Assembly (NCBI RefSeq): GCF_031979925.1
Contig: NZ_DALZFB010000012.1
Span: forward strand, 53,482-117,481
From: Pseudescherichia sp031979925
Lineage (GTDB): Bacteria; Pseudomonadota; Gammaproteobacteria; Enterobacterales; Enterobacteriaceae
Reading direction: 5' to 3'
DNA length: 64,000 nt
Within the stretch, counting starts at the first letter, position 1. Each line of letters starts with the position of its first letter. The notes beneath the pieces are model-generated. The model was not told the origin of the DNA and searched no databases. It worked only from the letters and a program-made list of their open reading frames with translations. The position numbers and the translations under genes were made by a program. Positions 8,413 through 16,347 of the stretch are shown here, one piece after another.

Positions 8413-9186
8413 TTACTCGGTTGGGCGAACAGGAGGCGAAGGTGGCCACTTTCCACCGTGCTGGATCAGCTTCTCTTTTATTTTGATCAAATCTTGATAA
8501 TGTTTATCGCCTTCTTTCGCGCCATTCAAAAGGCGTTGGAGTTGGTTACCCATCGTCCAGCCGACATTGCTACGGATCTCAGGATTGGCTCCACGATCCA
8601 GCAGTAGCAGGACATGGTCATGCTTGCCATAATCCAGTGCATAGATCAGCAGCGTATTTCCTGGCGAATCGGTAACGTTAATATTGGCTCCGCGATCTAG
8701 CATCACTTTTAGCGTCTCGGTATTTTTAGCATTGAGCGTTTCCAGTATGATGGGATCCTGATGCACTTTATCTTTCGCATCAGGCGACAAGCCTCCGTCA
8801 AGCAGCGCGCGAATCCAGTCTCCACTGTCACCTTGCAGAACAAATTCAGCCGGGCTGCTTCCACCAGCCGGGCGAGGCTGGAGCGGGTCCGCCCCTGCCT
8901 TCACCAGTTCGGTAATGATCTCTAACCGGGGTGCTGTTTTTTTATCGTTTATGGCATTGCTAAGCGCCCAGAACAGCAGCGTCATATCATGCTCTCCGGG
9001 CTTGTTAAGATCGGTTTCTGGCGCGAGTTTTTTTACCTCGTCAATTTCGCCGCGCTCGATTGCCTTTGCCATAACAAGCTGCTGATCGCTGAAGTAATCT
9101 TGCGGATCCAAATCGCTGGTTTGCTTACACCCTTGAATTACAAACGTAAACAACAGCGCAAGGCTGAATGAAAAAAACGTCTTCAC
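8413..9186 (-). CDS. Ankyrin-repeat lipoprotein
   Basis: A predicted 257-residue exported protein. A short hydrophobic leader (KTFFSFSLALLFTFVIQGC) ends in a lipobox-like GC at residue 20, followed by several ankyrin repeats (for example MTLLFWALSNAIND, NTLLIYALDYGKHDHVLLLLDRGANPE). The GTG start at 9186 is preferred because an AGGAG lies 6 nt upstream and it places the leader at the N-terminus. An ATG at 9207 would add 7 residues. Ankyrin repeats mediate protein-protein contact; the function is unknown. It stands alone, divergent from mutS. Downstream, 8273-8412 shows no clear gene or terminator. Confidence 0.8.
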   Translation of the reverse strand: MKTFFSFSLALLFTFVIQGCKQTSDLDPQDYFSDQQLVMAKAIERGEIDEVKKLAPETDLNKPGEHDMTLLFWALSNAINDKKTAPRLEIITELVKAGADPLQPRPAGGSSPAEFVLQGDSGDWIRALLDGGLSPDAKDKVHQDPIILETLNAKNTETLKVMLDRGANINVTDSPGNTLLIYALDYGKHDHVLLLLDRGANPEIRSNVGWTMGNQLQRLLNGAKEGDKHYQDLIKIKEKLIQHGGKWPPSPPVRPTE

Positions 9187-9395
9187 ACACAACTCCTGAT
9201 TTTCCATAACTCCTGCTAAATTCCCAGCGCGTATGATGCGCCTCCCCTTTTTCAAAACTGGAAGGGGCCTCGTGAAGTTCTTTATCGTTGCTTTCCAGTG
9301 AATGCTCATCTCCGTTATCATATCTCTCTATCAGATATTTAAGTCAACGAAACGACCCTTGCCTCATTTAAAATCAGGGAACTGGACATAACTTC

Positions 9396-11957
9396 ATGAG
9401 TACATTAGAGAACTTCGACGCCCACACGCCCATGATGCAGCAGTACCTGAAGCTGAAAGCCCAGCATCCGGACATCCTGCTCTTCTACCGGATGGGCGAT
9501 TTTTATGAGCTGTTTTATGACGATGCGAAGCGCGCCTCGCAGCTGATGGACATCTCCCTGACCAAACGCGGCGCGTCGGCCGGAGAGCCGATCCCGATGG
9601 CGGGCGTGCCGCACCATGCGGTAGAGAACTATCTGGCGAAGCTGGTCAGCCTCGGCGAGTCGGTAGCGATCTGCGAGCAGATTGGCGATCCGGCCACCAG
9701 CAAGGGGCCGGTTGAGCGCAAAGTAGTGCGCATCGTGACGCCCGGCACTATTAGTGACGAAGCGCTGCTGCACGAGCGTCAGGATAACCTGCTGGCCGCC
9801 CTCTGGCAGGACAGCAAAGGCTTTGGCTATGCCACGCTGGATATCAGCTCCGGGCGTTTTCGCCTGAGCGAGCCTGCCGATCGCGAAACCATGGCTGCCG
9901 AACTACAGCGTACTAATCCGGCAGAGCTGCTCTACGCCGAAGACTTTGCCGAGACTGCGCTGATTGAAGGGCGTCGCGGTCTGCGCCGTCGTCCGCTGTG
10001 GGAGTTTGAGATCGACACCGCTCGCCAGCAGCTGAACCTACAGTTCGGCACCCGCGATCTGGTGGGTTTTGGCGTAGAGAACGCGACGCGGGGCCTCTGC
10101 GCCGCAGGCTGTCTGCTGCAATACGTGAAGGATACCCAGCGCACCTCCCTGCCCCACATTCGGGCAATCACGATGGAGCGCCAGCAGGACAGCATCATTA
10201 TGGATGCCGCCACCCGTCGCAACCTGGAGATTACCCAGAACCTGGCCGGCGGCATTGAGAATACTCTGGCCTCGGTGCTCGACTGCACGGTCACGCCGAT
10301 GGGCAGCCGGATGCTCAAGCGCTGGCTGCATATGCCGGTGCGCGATACCAAAACCCTGACCGAGCGCCAGCAGACTATCGCCGCGCTACAGGACGCCACG
10401 ACCGAGCTACAGCCGGTGCTGCGCCAGGTGGGCGATCTGGAGCGTATTCTGGCGCGCCTCGCGCTGCGCACCGCTCGCCCGCGCGATCTGGCCCGTATGC
10501 GTCACACCTTCCAGCAGCTGCCAGCGCTGCGAGAGATGCTGGCCGAGGTCGACAGCGCGCCGGTACAGCGGCTGCGGGAGACGATGGGCGAGTTTAGCGA
10601 ACTGCGCGAGCTGCTGGAGCGGGCAATCATTGATGCCCCGCCGGTGTTGGTACGCGACGGCGGTGTGATTGCCCCCGGCTATAACGCCGAGCTGGACGAG
10701 TGGCGAGCACTGGCGGATGGCGCAACGGATTATCTGGATAAGCTGGAGATCCGCGAGCGCGAGAAACTGGGCCTCGATACGCTGAAGGTCGGCTATAACG
10801 CGGTGCACGGCTACTTTATTCAGATCAGCCGCGGCCAGAGCCACCACGCGCCCATCCACTACGTACGCCGCCAGACGCTGAAGAACGCCGAGCGCTACAT
10901 CATTCCCGAGCTGAAAGAGTACGAAGATAAGGTATTAACCTCGAAAGGCAAGGCGCTGGCGCTGGAGAAGCAGCTCTACGATGAGCTCTTTGACCTGCTG
11001 ATGCCGCACCTGGCCGATCTCCAGCAGAGCGCCAGCGCTCTGGCGGAGCTTGACGTGCTGGTGAACCTGGCCGAACGCGCTTATACCCTCAACTACTGCT
11101 GCCCGACCTTTAGCGATAAGCCGGGCATTCGCATCAGCGAAGGGCGTCATCCGGTGGTTGAGCAGGTGCTGAACGAGCCGTTTATCGCCAACCCGCTGAA
11201 CCTCTCCCCACAGCGGCGGATGCTGATCATCACCGGGCCAAACATGGGCGGTAAAAGTACCTATATGCGCCAGACCGCGCTGATTGCCCTGCTGGCCTAC
11301 ATTGGCAGCTATGTCCCGGCACAAAAGGTAGAGATCGGCCCTATTGACCGCATCTTTACCCGCGTTGGCGCAGCGGACGATCTGGCCAGCGGCCGCTCAA
11401 CTTTTATGGTAGAGATGACCGAAACCGCCAACATCCTGCACAACGCCACGGAGAACAGCCTGGTGCTGATGGATGAGATTGGCCGCGGCACGTCTACCTA
11501 CGACGGCCTGTCGCTGGCGTGGGCCTGCGCAGAGAACCTGGCGAACCGCATTAAAGCGCTGACCCTGTTTGCCACCCACTACTTCGAGCTGACCCAGCTG
11601 CCGGAGAAGATGGAGGGCGTTGCCAACGTGCATCTGGATGCGCTGGAGCATGGGGATACTATCGCCTTTATGCACAGCGTGCAGGATGGCGCAGCCAGCA
11701 AAAGCTATGGTCTGGCGGTAGCGGCGCTGGCGGGCGTGCCGAAAGAGGTGATCAAGCGGGCGCGGCAGAAGCTGCGCGAGCTGGAGAGCATTACGCCAAA
11801 CGCGGCGGCAACCCAGGTCGACGGAACGCAGATGTCGTTGCTCACCGTGCCCGAGGAGACTCATCCGGCGGTTGAGGCGCTGGAGAACCTCGATCCGGAT
11901 ACCCTCACCCCGCGCCAGGCGCTGGAGTGGATCTACCGCCTTAAGAATATGGCGTAG
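9396..11957 (+). CDS. mutS: MutS, DNA mismatch-repair recognition ATPase
   Basis: An 853-residue protein, the same length as E. coli MutS, which recognises base mismatches and recruits MutL. The mismatch-binding Phe-x-Glu is visible near residues 36-38 (GDFYELFYDD). The Walker A P-loop TGPNMGGKSTYMRQ is near residue 615, Walker B is LVLMDEIGRGTSTYDG, and the C-terminal tetramerisation region ends RQALEWIYRLKNM. It is intact, so there is no sign of a mutator allele. Upstream it is divergent from the ankyrin lipoprotein; downstream, unusually, comes osmC, then rpoS on the opposite strand. Confidence 0.98.
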   Translation: MSTLENFDAHTPMMQQYLKLKAQHPDILLFYRMGDFYELFYDDAKRASQLMDISLTKRGASAGEPIPMAGVPHHAVENYLAKLVSLGESVAICEQIGDPATSKGPVERKVVRIVTPGTISDEALLHERQDNLLAALWQDSKGFGYATLDISSGRFRLSEPADRETMAAELQRTNPAELLYAEDFAETALIEGRRGLRRRPLWEFEIDTARQQLNLQFGTRDLVGFGVENATRGLCAAGCLLQYVKDTQRTSLPHIRAITMERQQDSIIMDAATRRNLEITQNLAGGIENTLASVLDCTVTPMGSRMLKRWLHMPVRDTKTLTERQQTIAALQDATTELQPVLRQVGDLERILARLALRTARPRDLARMRHTFQQLPALREMLAEVDSAPVQRLRETMGEFSELRELLERAIIDAPPVLVRDGGVIAPGYNAELDEWRALADGATDYLDKLEIREREKLGLDTLKVGYNAVHGYFIQISRGQSHHAPIHYVRRQTLKNAERYIIPELKEYEDKVLTSKGKALALEKQLYDELFDLLMPHLADLQQSASALAELDVLVNLAERAYTLNYCCPTFSDKPGIRISEGRHPVVEQVLNEPFIANPLNLSPQRRMLIITGPNMGGKSTYMRQTALIALLAYIGSYVPAQKVEIGPIDRIFTRVGAADDLASGRSTFMVEMTETANILHNATENSLVLMDEIGRGTSTYDGLSLAWACAENLANRIKALTLFATHYFELTQLPEKMEGVANVHLDALEHGDTIAFMHSVQDGAASKSYGLAVAALAGVPKEVIKRARQKLRELESITPNAAATQVDGTQMSLLTVPEETHPAVEALENLDPDTLTPRQALEWIYRLKNMA

Positions 11958-11982
11958 TTTTCTGTAGGCCTGGCCTGAGCTT

Positions 11983-11990
11983 CTATACTT
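11983..11990 (+). promoter_or_regulatory. Sigma-S-like -10 element upstream of osmC
   Basis: The octamer CTATACTT about 30 bp before the osmC start matches the extended -10 preferred by the stationary-phase sigma factor (consensus CTAYACTT). No good -35 is visible, as is typical of sigma-S promoters. E. coli osmC is known to be RpoS-dependent, and rpoS itself is the next gene downstream here. Confidence 0.55.
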
Positions 11991-12019
11991 AGGTTTTCAT
12001 CCAAAAAAGGAGCGAATAC

Positions 12020-12448
12020 ATGACGATCCATAAGAAAGGTCAGGCACACTGGGAAGGCGACATCAAAGGCGGCAAAGGCACCATCTCTACCGAGAGCGGC
12101 GCGTTAAAGCAGCAGCCTTACGGTTTTAATACCCGCTTTGAAGGCGCAGCCGGGACCAATCCGGAAGAGCTGATCGGCGCTGCACACGCGGGCTGCTTCT
12201 CTATGGCGCTGTCACTGATGCTGGGTGAAGAGGGTTATACCCCAGAGAGCATTGATACTACGGCGGACGTATCGTTGGATAAGTCCGGGGAAGGCTTTGC
12301 GATCACTAAAATCGCGCTGACCAGCACGGTAAAAGTGCCCGGTATTGAAAAAGAGACCTTCGATAAAATCATCAATAAAGCCAAAGCAGGCTGCCCGGTT
12401 TCTCAGCTGATCAAAGCCGAGATTACCCTGGACTATACCCTCAATTAA
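12020..12448 (+). CDS. osmC: OsmC, osmotically inducible peroxiredoxin
   Basis: A 142-residue thiol peroxidase that reduces organic hydroperoxides. It is nearly identical in sequence and length to E. coli OsmC, starting MTIHKKGQAHWEGDIK. The two redox cysteines are Cys59 (AHAGCFSMAL) and Cys125 (AGCPVSQL). The ribosome-binding site is AAGGAG. In K-12 this gene lies far away, so its position between mutS and rpoS is unusual. It is convergent with rpoS, sharing a REP/BIME element and a bidirectional terminator. Expression is expected to need sigma-S, from the -10 element at 11983-11990. Confidence 0.95.
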   Translation: MTIHKKGQAHWEGDIKGGKGTISTESGALKQQPYGFNTRFEGAAGTNPEELIGAAHAGCFSMALSLMLGEEGYTPESIDTTADVSLDKSGEGFAITKIALTSTVKVPGIEKETFDKIINKAKAGCPVSQLIKAEITLDYTLN

Positions 12449-12455
12449 TTGGGTT

Positions 12456-12536
12456 ATGCCGAGCGGCGGCTCTGCCTTGCCCGGCCTACAACGACTCATA
12501 AGCCGTAGGCCTGATAAGCGCAGCGCCATCAGGCAT
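12456..12536. repeat. REP/BIME element between osmC and rpoS
   Basis: Two inverted REP units face each other (GCCGAGCGGCGG…CCCGGCCTAC, then GTAGGCCTGATAAGCGCAGCGCCATCAGGC) just after the osmC stop. Typical enterobacterial extragenic palindromes that stabilise mRNA ends and can bind gyrase or integration host factor. Confidence 0.85.
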
Positions 12537-12557
12537 TTGCAGTTTAAAAGCACCAAA

Positions 12558-12589
12558 GAAAAAGGCCAGTCGGATGACTGGCCTTTTTT
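12558..12589. terminator. Bidirectional intrinsic terminator, osmC and rpoS
   Basis: AAAAGGCCAGTC and GACTGGCCTTTTTT form a perfect stem with a 4-nt loop, with an A-run on one side and a T-run on the other. It therefore works for both rpoS (minus) and osmC (plus). Confidence 0.92.
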
Positions 12590-12602
12590 GGAATGGTGTC
12601 GC

Positions 12603-13595
12603 TTATTCGCGGAACAGCGCTTCGATATTCAGCCCCTGCGTCTGCAGAATTTCACGCAGACGACGCAGACCTTCAACCTGAATCTGACGAACGCGTTCAC
12701 GAGTCAGGCCAATCTCACGGCCCACATCCTCAAGCGTTGCAGCTTCATAGCCCAGCAGACCGAAACGACGTGCCAGCACCTCGCGCTGTTTGGCGTTCAG
12801 TTCGAACAGCCATTTGACGATGCTCTGTTTCATGTCATCGTCCTGCGTGGTGTCTTCCGGACCGTTCTCTTTCTCATCGGCCAGGATGTCCAGCAGCGCT
12901 TTTTCGGAATCGCCACCCAGCGGGGTGTCTACCGAGGTAATGCGCTCGTTGAGACGCAGCATACGGCTCACGTCATCAACCGGTTTATCAAGCTGTTCGG
13001 CAATCTCTTCTGCACTTGGCTCGTGGTCCAGCTTATGGGACAGTTCACGTGCGGTACGCAGATAGACGTTCAGCTCTTTAACAATGTGAATTGGCAGACG
13101 GATCGTCCGGGTCTGGTTCATGATTGCCCGTTCGATGGTCTGACGAATCCACCAAGTTGCGTAAGTCGAGAAACGGAACCCGCGTTCTGGGTCAAATTTC
13201 TCAACGGCGCGGATCAGCCCCAGGTTACCCTCTTCAATCAGATCCAGCAGAGCCAGACCACGATTGCTGTAACGACGGGCAATCTTCACGACCAGACGCA
13301 GGTTACTTTCAATCATGCGACGGCGTGATGCAACATCCCCACGCAGTGCGCGACGCGCGAAGTAAACTTCTTCTTCAGCCGTTAACAGAGGAGAATAACC
13401 AATCTCTCCTAAGTACAGCTGAGTCGCGTCCAGCACACGCTGTGTTGCTCCCTGAGATAACAGCTCCTCTTCAGCTAACTCGTTATCACTGGGTTCCTCT
13501 TCATTCAGGACTTTCTCATCGAAAGCCTCAACTCCGTTCTCATCAAATTCCGCGTCTTCATTTAAATCATGAACTTTCAGCGTATTCTGACTCAT
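12603..13595 (-). CDS. rpoS: RpoS, stationary-phase/general stress sigma factor
   Basis: A 330-residue sigma-S, full length and nearly identical to that of E. coli. Region 2 core binding and -10 recognition (NLGLIRAVEKFDPERGFRFSTYATWWIRQTIERAI), region 3, and the region 4 helix-turn-helix (TLEDVGREIGLTRERVRQI) are all intact. Residue 33 is Glu, so the common amber and null variants at this site are absent. It directs transcription of general stress genes. Its main promoter is expected inside nlpD, as in E. coli. Translation depends on a long leader that carries the sRNA-pairing element described separately. One small difference from K-12 is ARRYSNRG where K-12 has ARRYGNRG. Confidence 0.98.
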   Translation of the reverse strand: MSQNTLKVHDLNEDAEFDENGVEAFDEKVLNEEEPSDNELAEEELLSQGATQRVLDATQLYLGEIGYSPLLTAEEEVYFARRALRGDVASRRRMIESNLRLVVKIARRYSNRGLALLDLIEEGNLGLIRAVEKFDPERGFRFSTYATWWIRQTIERAIMNQTRTIRLPIHIVKELNVYLRTARELSHKLDHEPSAEEIAEQLDKPVDDVSRMLRLNERITSVDTPLGGDSEKALLDILADEKENGPEDTTQDDDMKQSIVKWLFELNAKQREVLARRFGLLGYEAATLEDVGREIGLTRERVRQIQVEGLRRLREILQTQGLNIEALFRE

Positions 13596-13780
13596 AAGGT
13601 GGCTCCTACCCGTGATCCCTGAACAAAATCTCCATACTTCCTTCTCTTATTCGAAGCAGCCGCATCTATGCAAACTGCCACGGCAAAGCAAAGGATAGCA
13701 TAACGACTTTGCCAAATTATCGCTGCGGCAAATAACGCAGCGGGTTTACGGATTTCCCCTTGTAACGAATTTCAAAATGC
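13596..13780 (-). promoter_or_regulatory. rpoS mRNA leader with sRNA-binding antisense element
   Basis: The segment 13741-13780, overlapping the nlpD 3' end, reads on the minus strand as the upstream inhibitory element that in E. coli is opened by DsrA, RprA and ArcZ (contains GAAATTCGTTACAAGGGG). The ribosome-binding end, GGGATCACGGGTAGGAGCCACC before the ATG, is also conserved. The spacer between the nlpD stop and the rpoS start is 121 bp, longer than I recall for K-12 (about 62). It contains an added hairpin, GGCAAAG (13682-13688) with CTTTGCC (13707-13713). Confidence 0.75.
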
Positions 13781-14856
13781 AAACGTGTAGAACTGGTTCC
13801 GGTGCTACCCATGGTAGCTATCTTCTGCCCCGCCTTAATGTCTTGTTGTTCCCGGACCAGCATTGTGTCGTTATGGGCGTAGGCACTCAGGTAATCATCG
13901 TTATGTTTGATGATAATAAGATTACCGTAACCGCGCAGAGCGTTCCCGGCATATACCACGCGTCCATCTGCGGTCGCGATGATAGCCTGGCCTTTCGACC
14001 CTGCGATATCGATCCCTTTATTGCCACCTTCGGTTGCAGAGAAGTTATCGATAACGTTGCCATCAGTTGGCCAGCGCCAGGATGAAATCGGCGCGCTGGT
14101 AGAGGTACTGCTGGCTGTCGGTTCGGTCGTACTAACAGATGGTGCTGTAACAGGCGCTGTGACTACCGTCGCAGGCTTATTGTTAGGCAACATTTTGTTA
14201 GCACTCTGTTCACCTGAGTCCTCAGAATACGTAATTGTCGGTTTCGGCGCAACTACTACGGTTGAATTTTGTGCAGGTTGCGTCACGATTCCTTGTGCGG
14301 AAGCATCAGCCTGGGTGATTGCGTTACCGCCAGTTATTGGCGTACCGGATGAGTTTCCAACTTGCAGAACCTGCCCGACATTCAGGCTATACGGGGCGGC
14401 AACGCTATTTCGCTGTGCCAGATCGCGGAAATCGTTACCAGTTACCCATGCAATGTAAAACAGTGTATCACCGCGTTTCACAGTGTAAGTGCTGCCGCCG
14501 GTATAGCTACCTTTCGGAATGTTCCCATACTGGCGATTGTAAACAATTCGCCCATTTTGCGTCTGTACGGGCTGCGAAGTAACGGGTTGCGCAGCTGAAG
14601 GCTGGATCGTCGCTGGCGGAGTGATAACTGGCTGAACCGGCTGTATTTGTGGAGCCTGCTGTGGCGTGCTGCCCATCTTCGGTGGAGGGGTAATTAACAT
14701 CCCGGATTCGGTGCTGCTGCCGGATGCGCTGCTACCGTCTACGGAGCTGACCGGCGCGGGTGGATTACCAGAATTTGAGCATCCTGCCAGCCAGAGCGAA
14801 ACCAGTGACAATGCCGCAATCCGGCTTAAGGTGAATGTTGGGCTTCCCGTGCTCAT
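13717..14856 (-). CDS. nlpD: NlpD, divisome lipoprotein activator of amidase AmiC
   Basis: A 379-residue outer-membrane lipoprotein with lipobox SLWLAGC. A proline/threonine-rich linker follows, then a LysM peptidoglycan-binding domain (TYTVKRGDTLFYIAWVTG…NVGQVLQVG, about residues 120-165). The C-terminal LytM/M23 domain lacks the metal-binding His in its first motif (NKGIDIAG), so it is a degenerate, non-catalytic LytM factor that activates amidase AmiC during septal splitting. It lies between pcm and rpoS on the same strand. The promoter that mainly drives rpoS is expected within it (known from E. coli; not located here). Confidence 0.96.
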   Translation of the reverse strand: MSTGSPTFTLSRIAALSLVSLWLAGCSNSGNPPAPVSSVDGSSASGSSTESGMLITPPPKMGSTPQQAPQIQPVQPVITPPATIQPSAAQPVTSQPVQTQNGRIVYNRQYGNIPKGSYTGGSTYTVKRGDTLFYIAWVTGNDFRDLAQRNSVAAPYSLNVGQVLQVGNSSGTPITGGNAITQADASAQGIVTQPAQNSTVVVAPKPTITYSEDSGEQSANKMLPNNKPATVVTAPVTAPSVSTTEPTASSTSTSAPISSWRWPTDGNVIDNFSATEGGNKGIDIAGSKGQAIIATADGRVVYAGNALRGYGNLIIIKHNDDYLSAYAHNDTMLVREQQDIKAGQKIATMGSTGTSSTRLHFEIRYKGKSVNPLRYLPQR

Positions 14857-14965
14857 TTATCCCCCAAAAATGTATTTACTTGTGCGTGTTGAAAACCGTG
14901 GCGTTATTTAACGCCGCCCCACCTTACGCTTAAACTCGCTGAAAACTTTAGGAAAAATCCGGGTC

Positions 14966-15592
14966 TCAGGCCAGCTCGCCTTTCACCAGCGGGACAAAAC
15001 GTACATCTTCCACGGTTTCGATGATAAATTCGCTTCCCCGTCGATGGATGCACTTGAGCTGCTGGTGCTCATCGCCTACGGGTAAAACGAGAATGCCGCC
15101 GTTATCCAGCTGCGCCAGAAGCGCGGCGGGGATCTCCGGCGGTGCGGCCGTCACGATGATGGCATCAAACGGGGCGCGCGCCTGCCACCCTTGCCAGCCA
15201 TCGCCATGACGGGTTGAAACATTGTGCAGATCGAGCTGCTTCAGGCGACGACGCGCCTGCCACTGTAAGCCCTTGATCCGCTCCACGGAGCAGACATGGC
15301 GCACCAGATGCGCCAGAATTGCGGTCTGGTAGCCTGAGCCGGTGCCGATCTCCAGCACCCTTGAGTCCGGCGTCAGCGCCAGCAGCTCGGTCATACGCGC
15401 TACCATGTAGGGTTGCGAAATAGTTTGCCCCTGGCCGATAGGTAACGCGACGTTCTCCCACGCTTTGTGTTCAAACGCTTCATCAATAAATTTCTCACGG
15501 GGAACCCGTGCGATGGCCTCCAGGACATGCTCATCTTTGATGCCCTGGCTGCGTAACTGATCGAGAAGGGCTTGTACGCGTCTGCTTACCAT
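14966..15592 (-). CDS. pcm: Pcm, protein-L-isoaspartate O-methyltransferase
   Basis: A 208-residue cytosolic repair enzyme that methylates L-isoaspartyl residues in aged proteins using S-adenosylmethionine. The AdoMet-binding motif I is VLEIGTGSGYQTAIL, and further methyltransferase motifs include DAIIVTAAPPEIP. The start overlaps the end of surE by 7 nt, so the two are translationally coupled. It belongs to the surE–pcm–nlpD–rpoS set linked to stationary-phase survival. Confidence 0.97.
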   Translation of the reverse strand: MVSRRVQALLDQLRSQGIKDEHVLEAIARVPREKFIDEAFEHKAWENVALPIGQGQTISQPYMVARMTELLALTPDSRVLEIGTGSGYQTAILAHLVRHVCSVERIKGLQWQARRRLKQLDLHNVSTRHGDGWQGWQARAPFDAIIVTAAPPEIPAALLAQLDNGGILVLPVGDEHQQLKCIHRRGSEFIIETVEDVRFVPLVKGELA

Positions 15593-16347
15593 TGCGTGTT
15601 CACTCCGGCACGGCTTAACCAGTCCGAAACAACATCATGCGCGCTGTGTGCGGTGAGATCCACATGCAGCGGCGTTACCGAGACGTAGCCTTCATCCACG
15701 GCAGCAAAGTCGGTGTCTGGCCCGGCGTCGTGCTTCTCACCCGGCGGACCAATCCAGTAGAGCGTATTGCCGCGCGGATCCTCCTGCGGGATCACCTTAT
15801 CCGCGGGATGGCGGCTGCCGCAGCGGGTCACGCGAATGCCTTTGATCTCATCAAGAGGCAGATCGGGCACGTTGATATTCAGGATCCGACCGGTGCGCAG
15901 CGGCTCCCGGCTCAGGGCGCGCAGAATCGAGCAGGTCACGGCGGCGGCAGTGTCATAGTGCGTGTAGCCGTTAAGCGAGACCGCCAGCGCAGGAAAGCCA
16001 AGATGACGCCCCTCCATTGCTGCGGCTACCGTCCCGGAGTAGATCACATCGTCGCCGAGGTTTGGCCCGGCGTTGATCCCGGCAATCACCACGTCCGGGC
16101 GCGGGCGCATCAGCGCATTGACGCCAAGAAAGACGCAGTCGGTGGGCGTACCCATCTGTACGGCAATGTCGCCGTTCTCGAAGGTAAAGGTGCGAAGGGA
16201 AGATTCCAGCGTCAGGGAGTTAGAGGCTCCGCTGCGGTTACGATCGGGCGCGACAACCTGCACATCGGCAAATTCCCGTAAAGCATGGGCCAGAGTCTGA
16301 ATACCTGGCGCATGGATCCCGTCATCGTTACTCAGCAATATTCGCAT
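15586..16347 (-). CDS. surE: SurE, 5'/3'-nucleotidase and exopolyphosphatase
   Basis: A 253-residue stationary-phase survival nucleotidase. The metal-binding NDDG motif is at the very N-terminus (MRILLSNDDGIHAPG), followed by NRSGASNSLT and SGTVAAAMEG motifs. I start it at 16347, where E. coli SurE begins; an in-frame ATG two codons earlier (16353) is possible. It overlaps truD by 20 nt and pcm by 7 nt, showing a tight operon. Confidence 0.97.
   Translation of the reverse strand: MRILLSNDDGIHAPGIQTLAHALREFADVQVVAPDRNRSGASNSLTLESSLRTFTFENGDIAVQMGTPTDCVFLGVNALMRPRPDVVIAGINAGPNLGDDVIYSGTVAAAMEGRHLGFPALAVSLNGYTHYDTAAAVTCSILRALSREPLRTGRILNINVPDLPLDEIKGIRVTRCGSRHPADKVIPQEDPRGNTLYWIGPPGEKHDAGPDTDFAAVDEGYVSVTPLHVDLTAHSAHDVVSDWLSRAGVNTQW

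Noticed and set aside
14150..14180. Exact rpoS main promoter within nlpD
   Set aside because: Expected about 570 bp upstream of rpoS from E. coli, but I could not pick out -35 and -10 elements with confidence, so no feature is listed.
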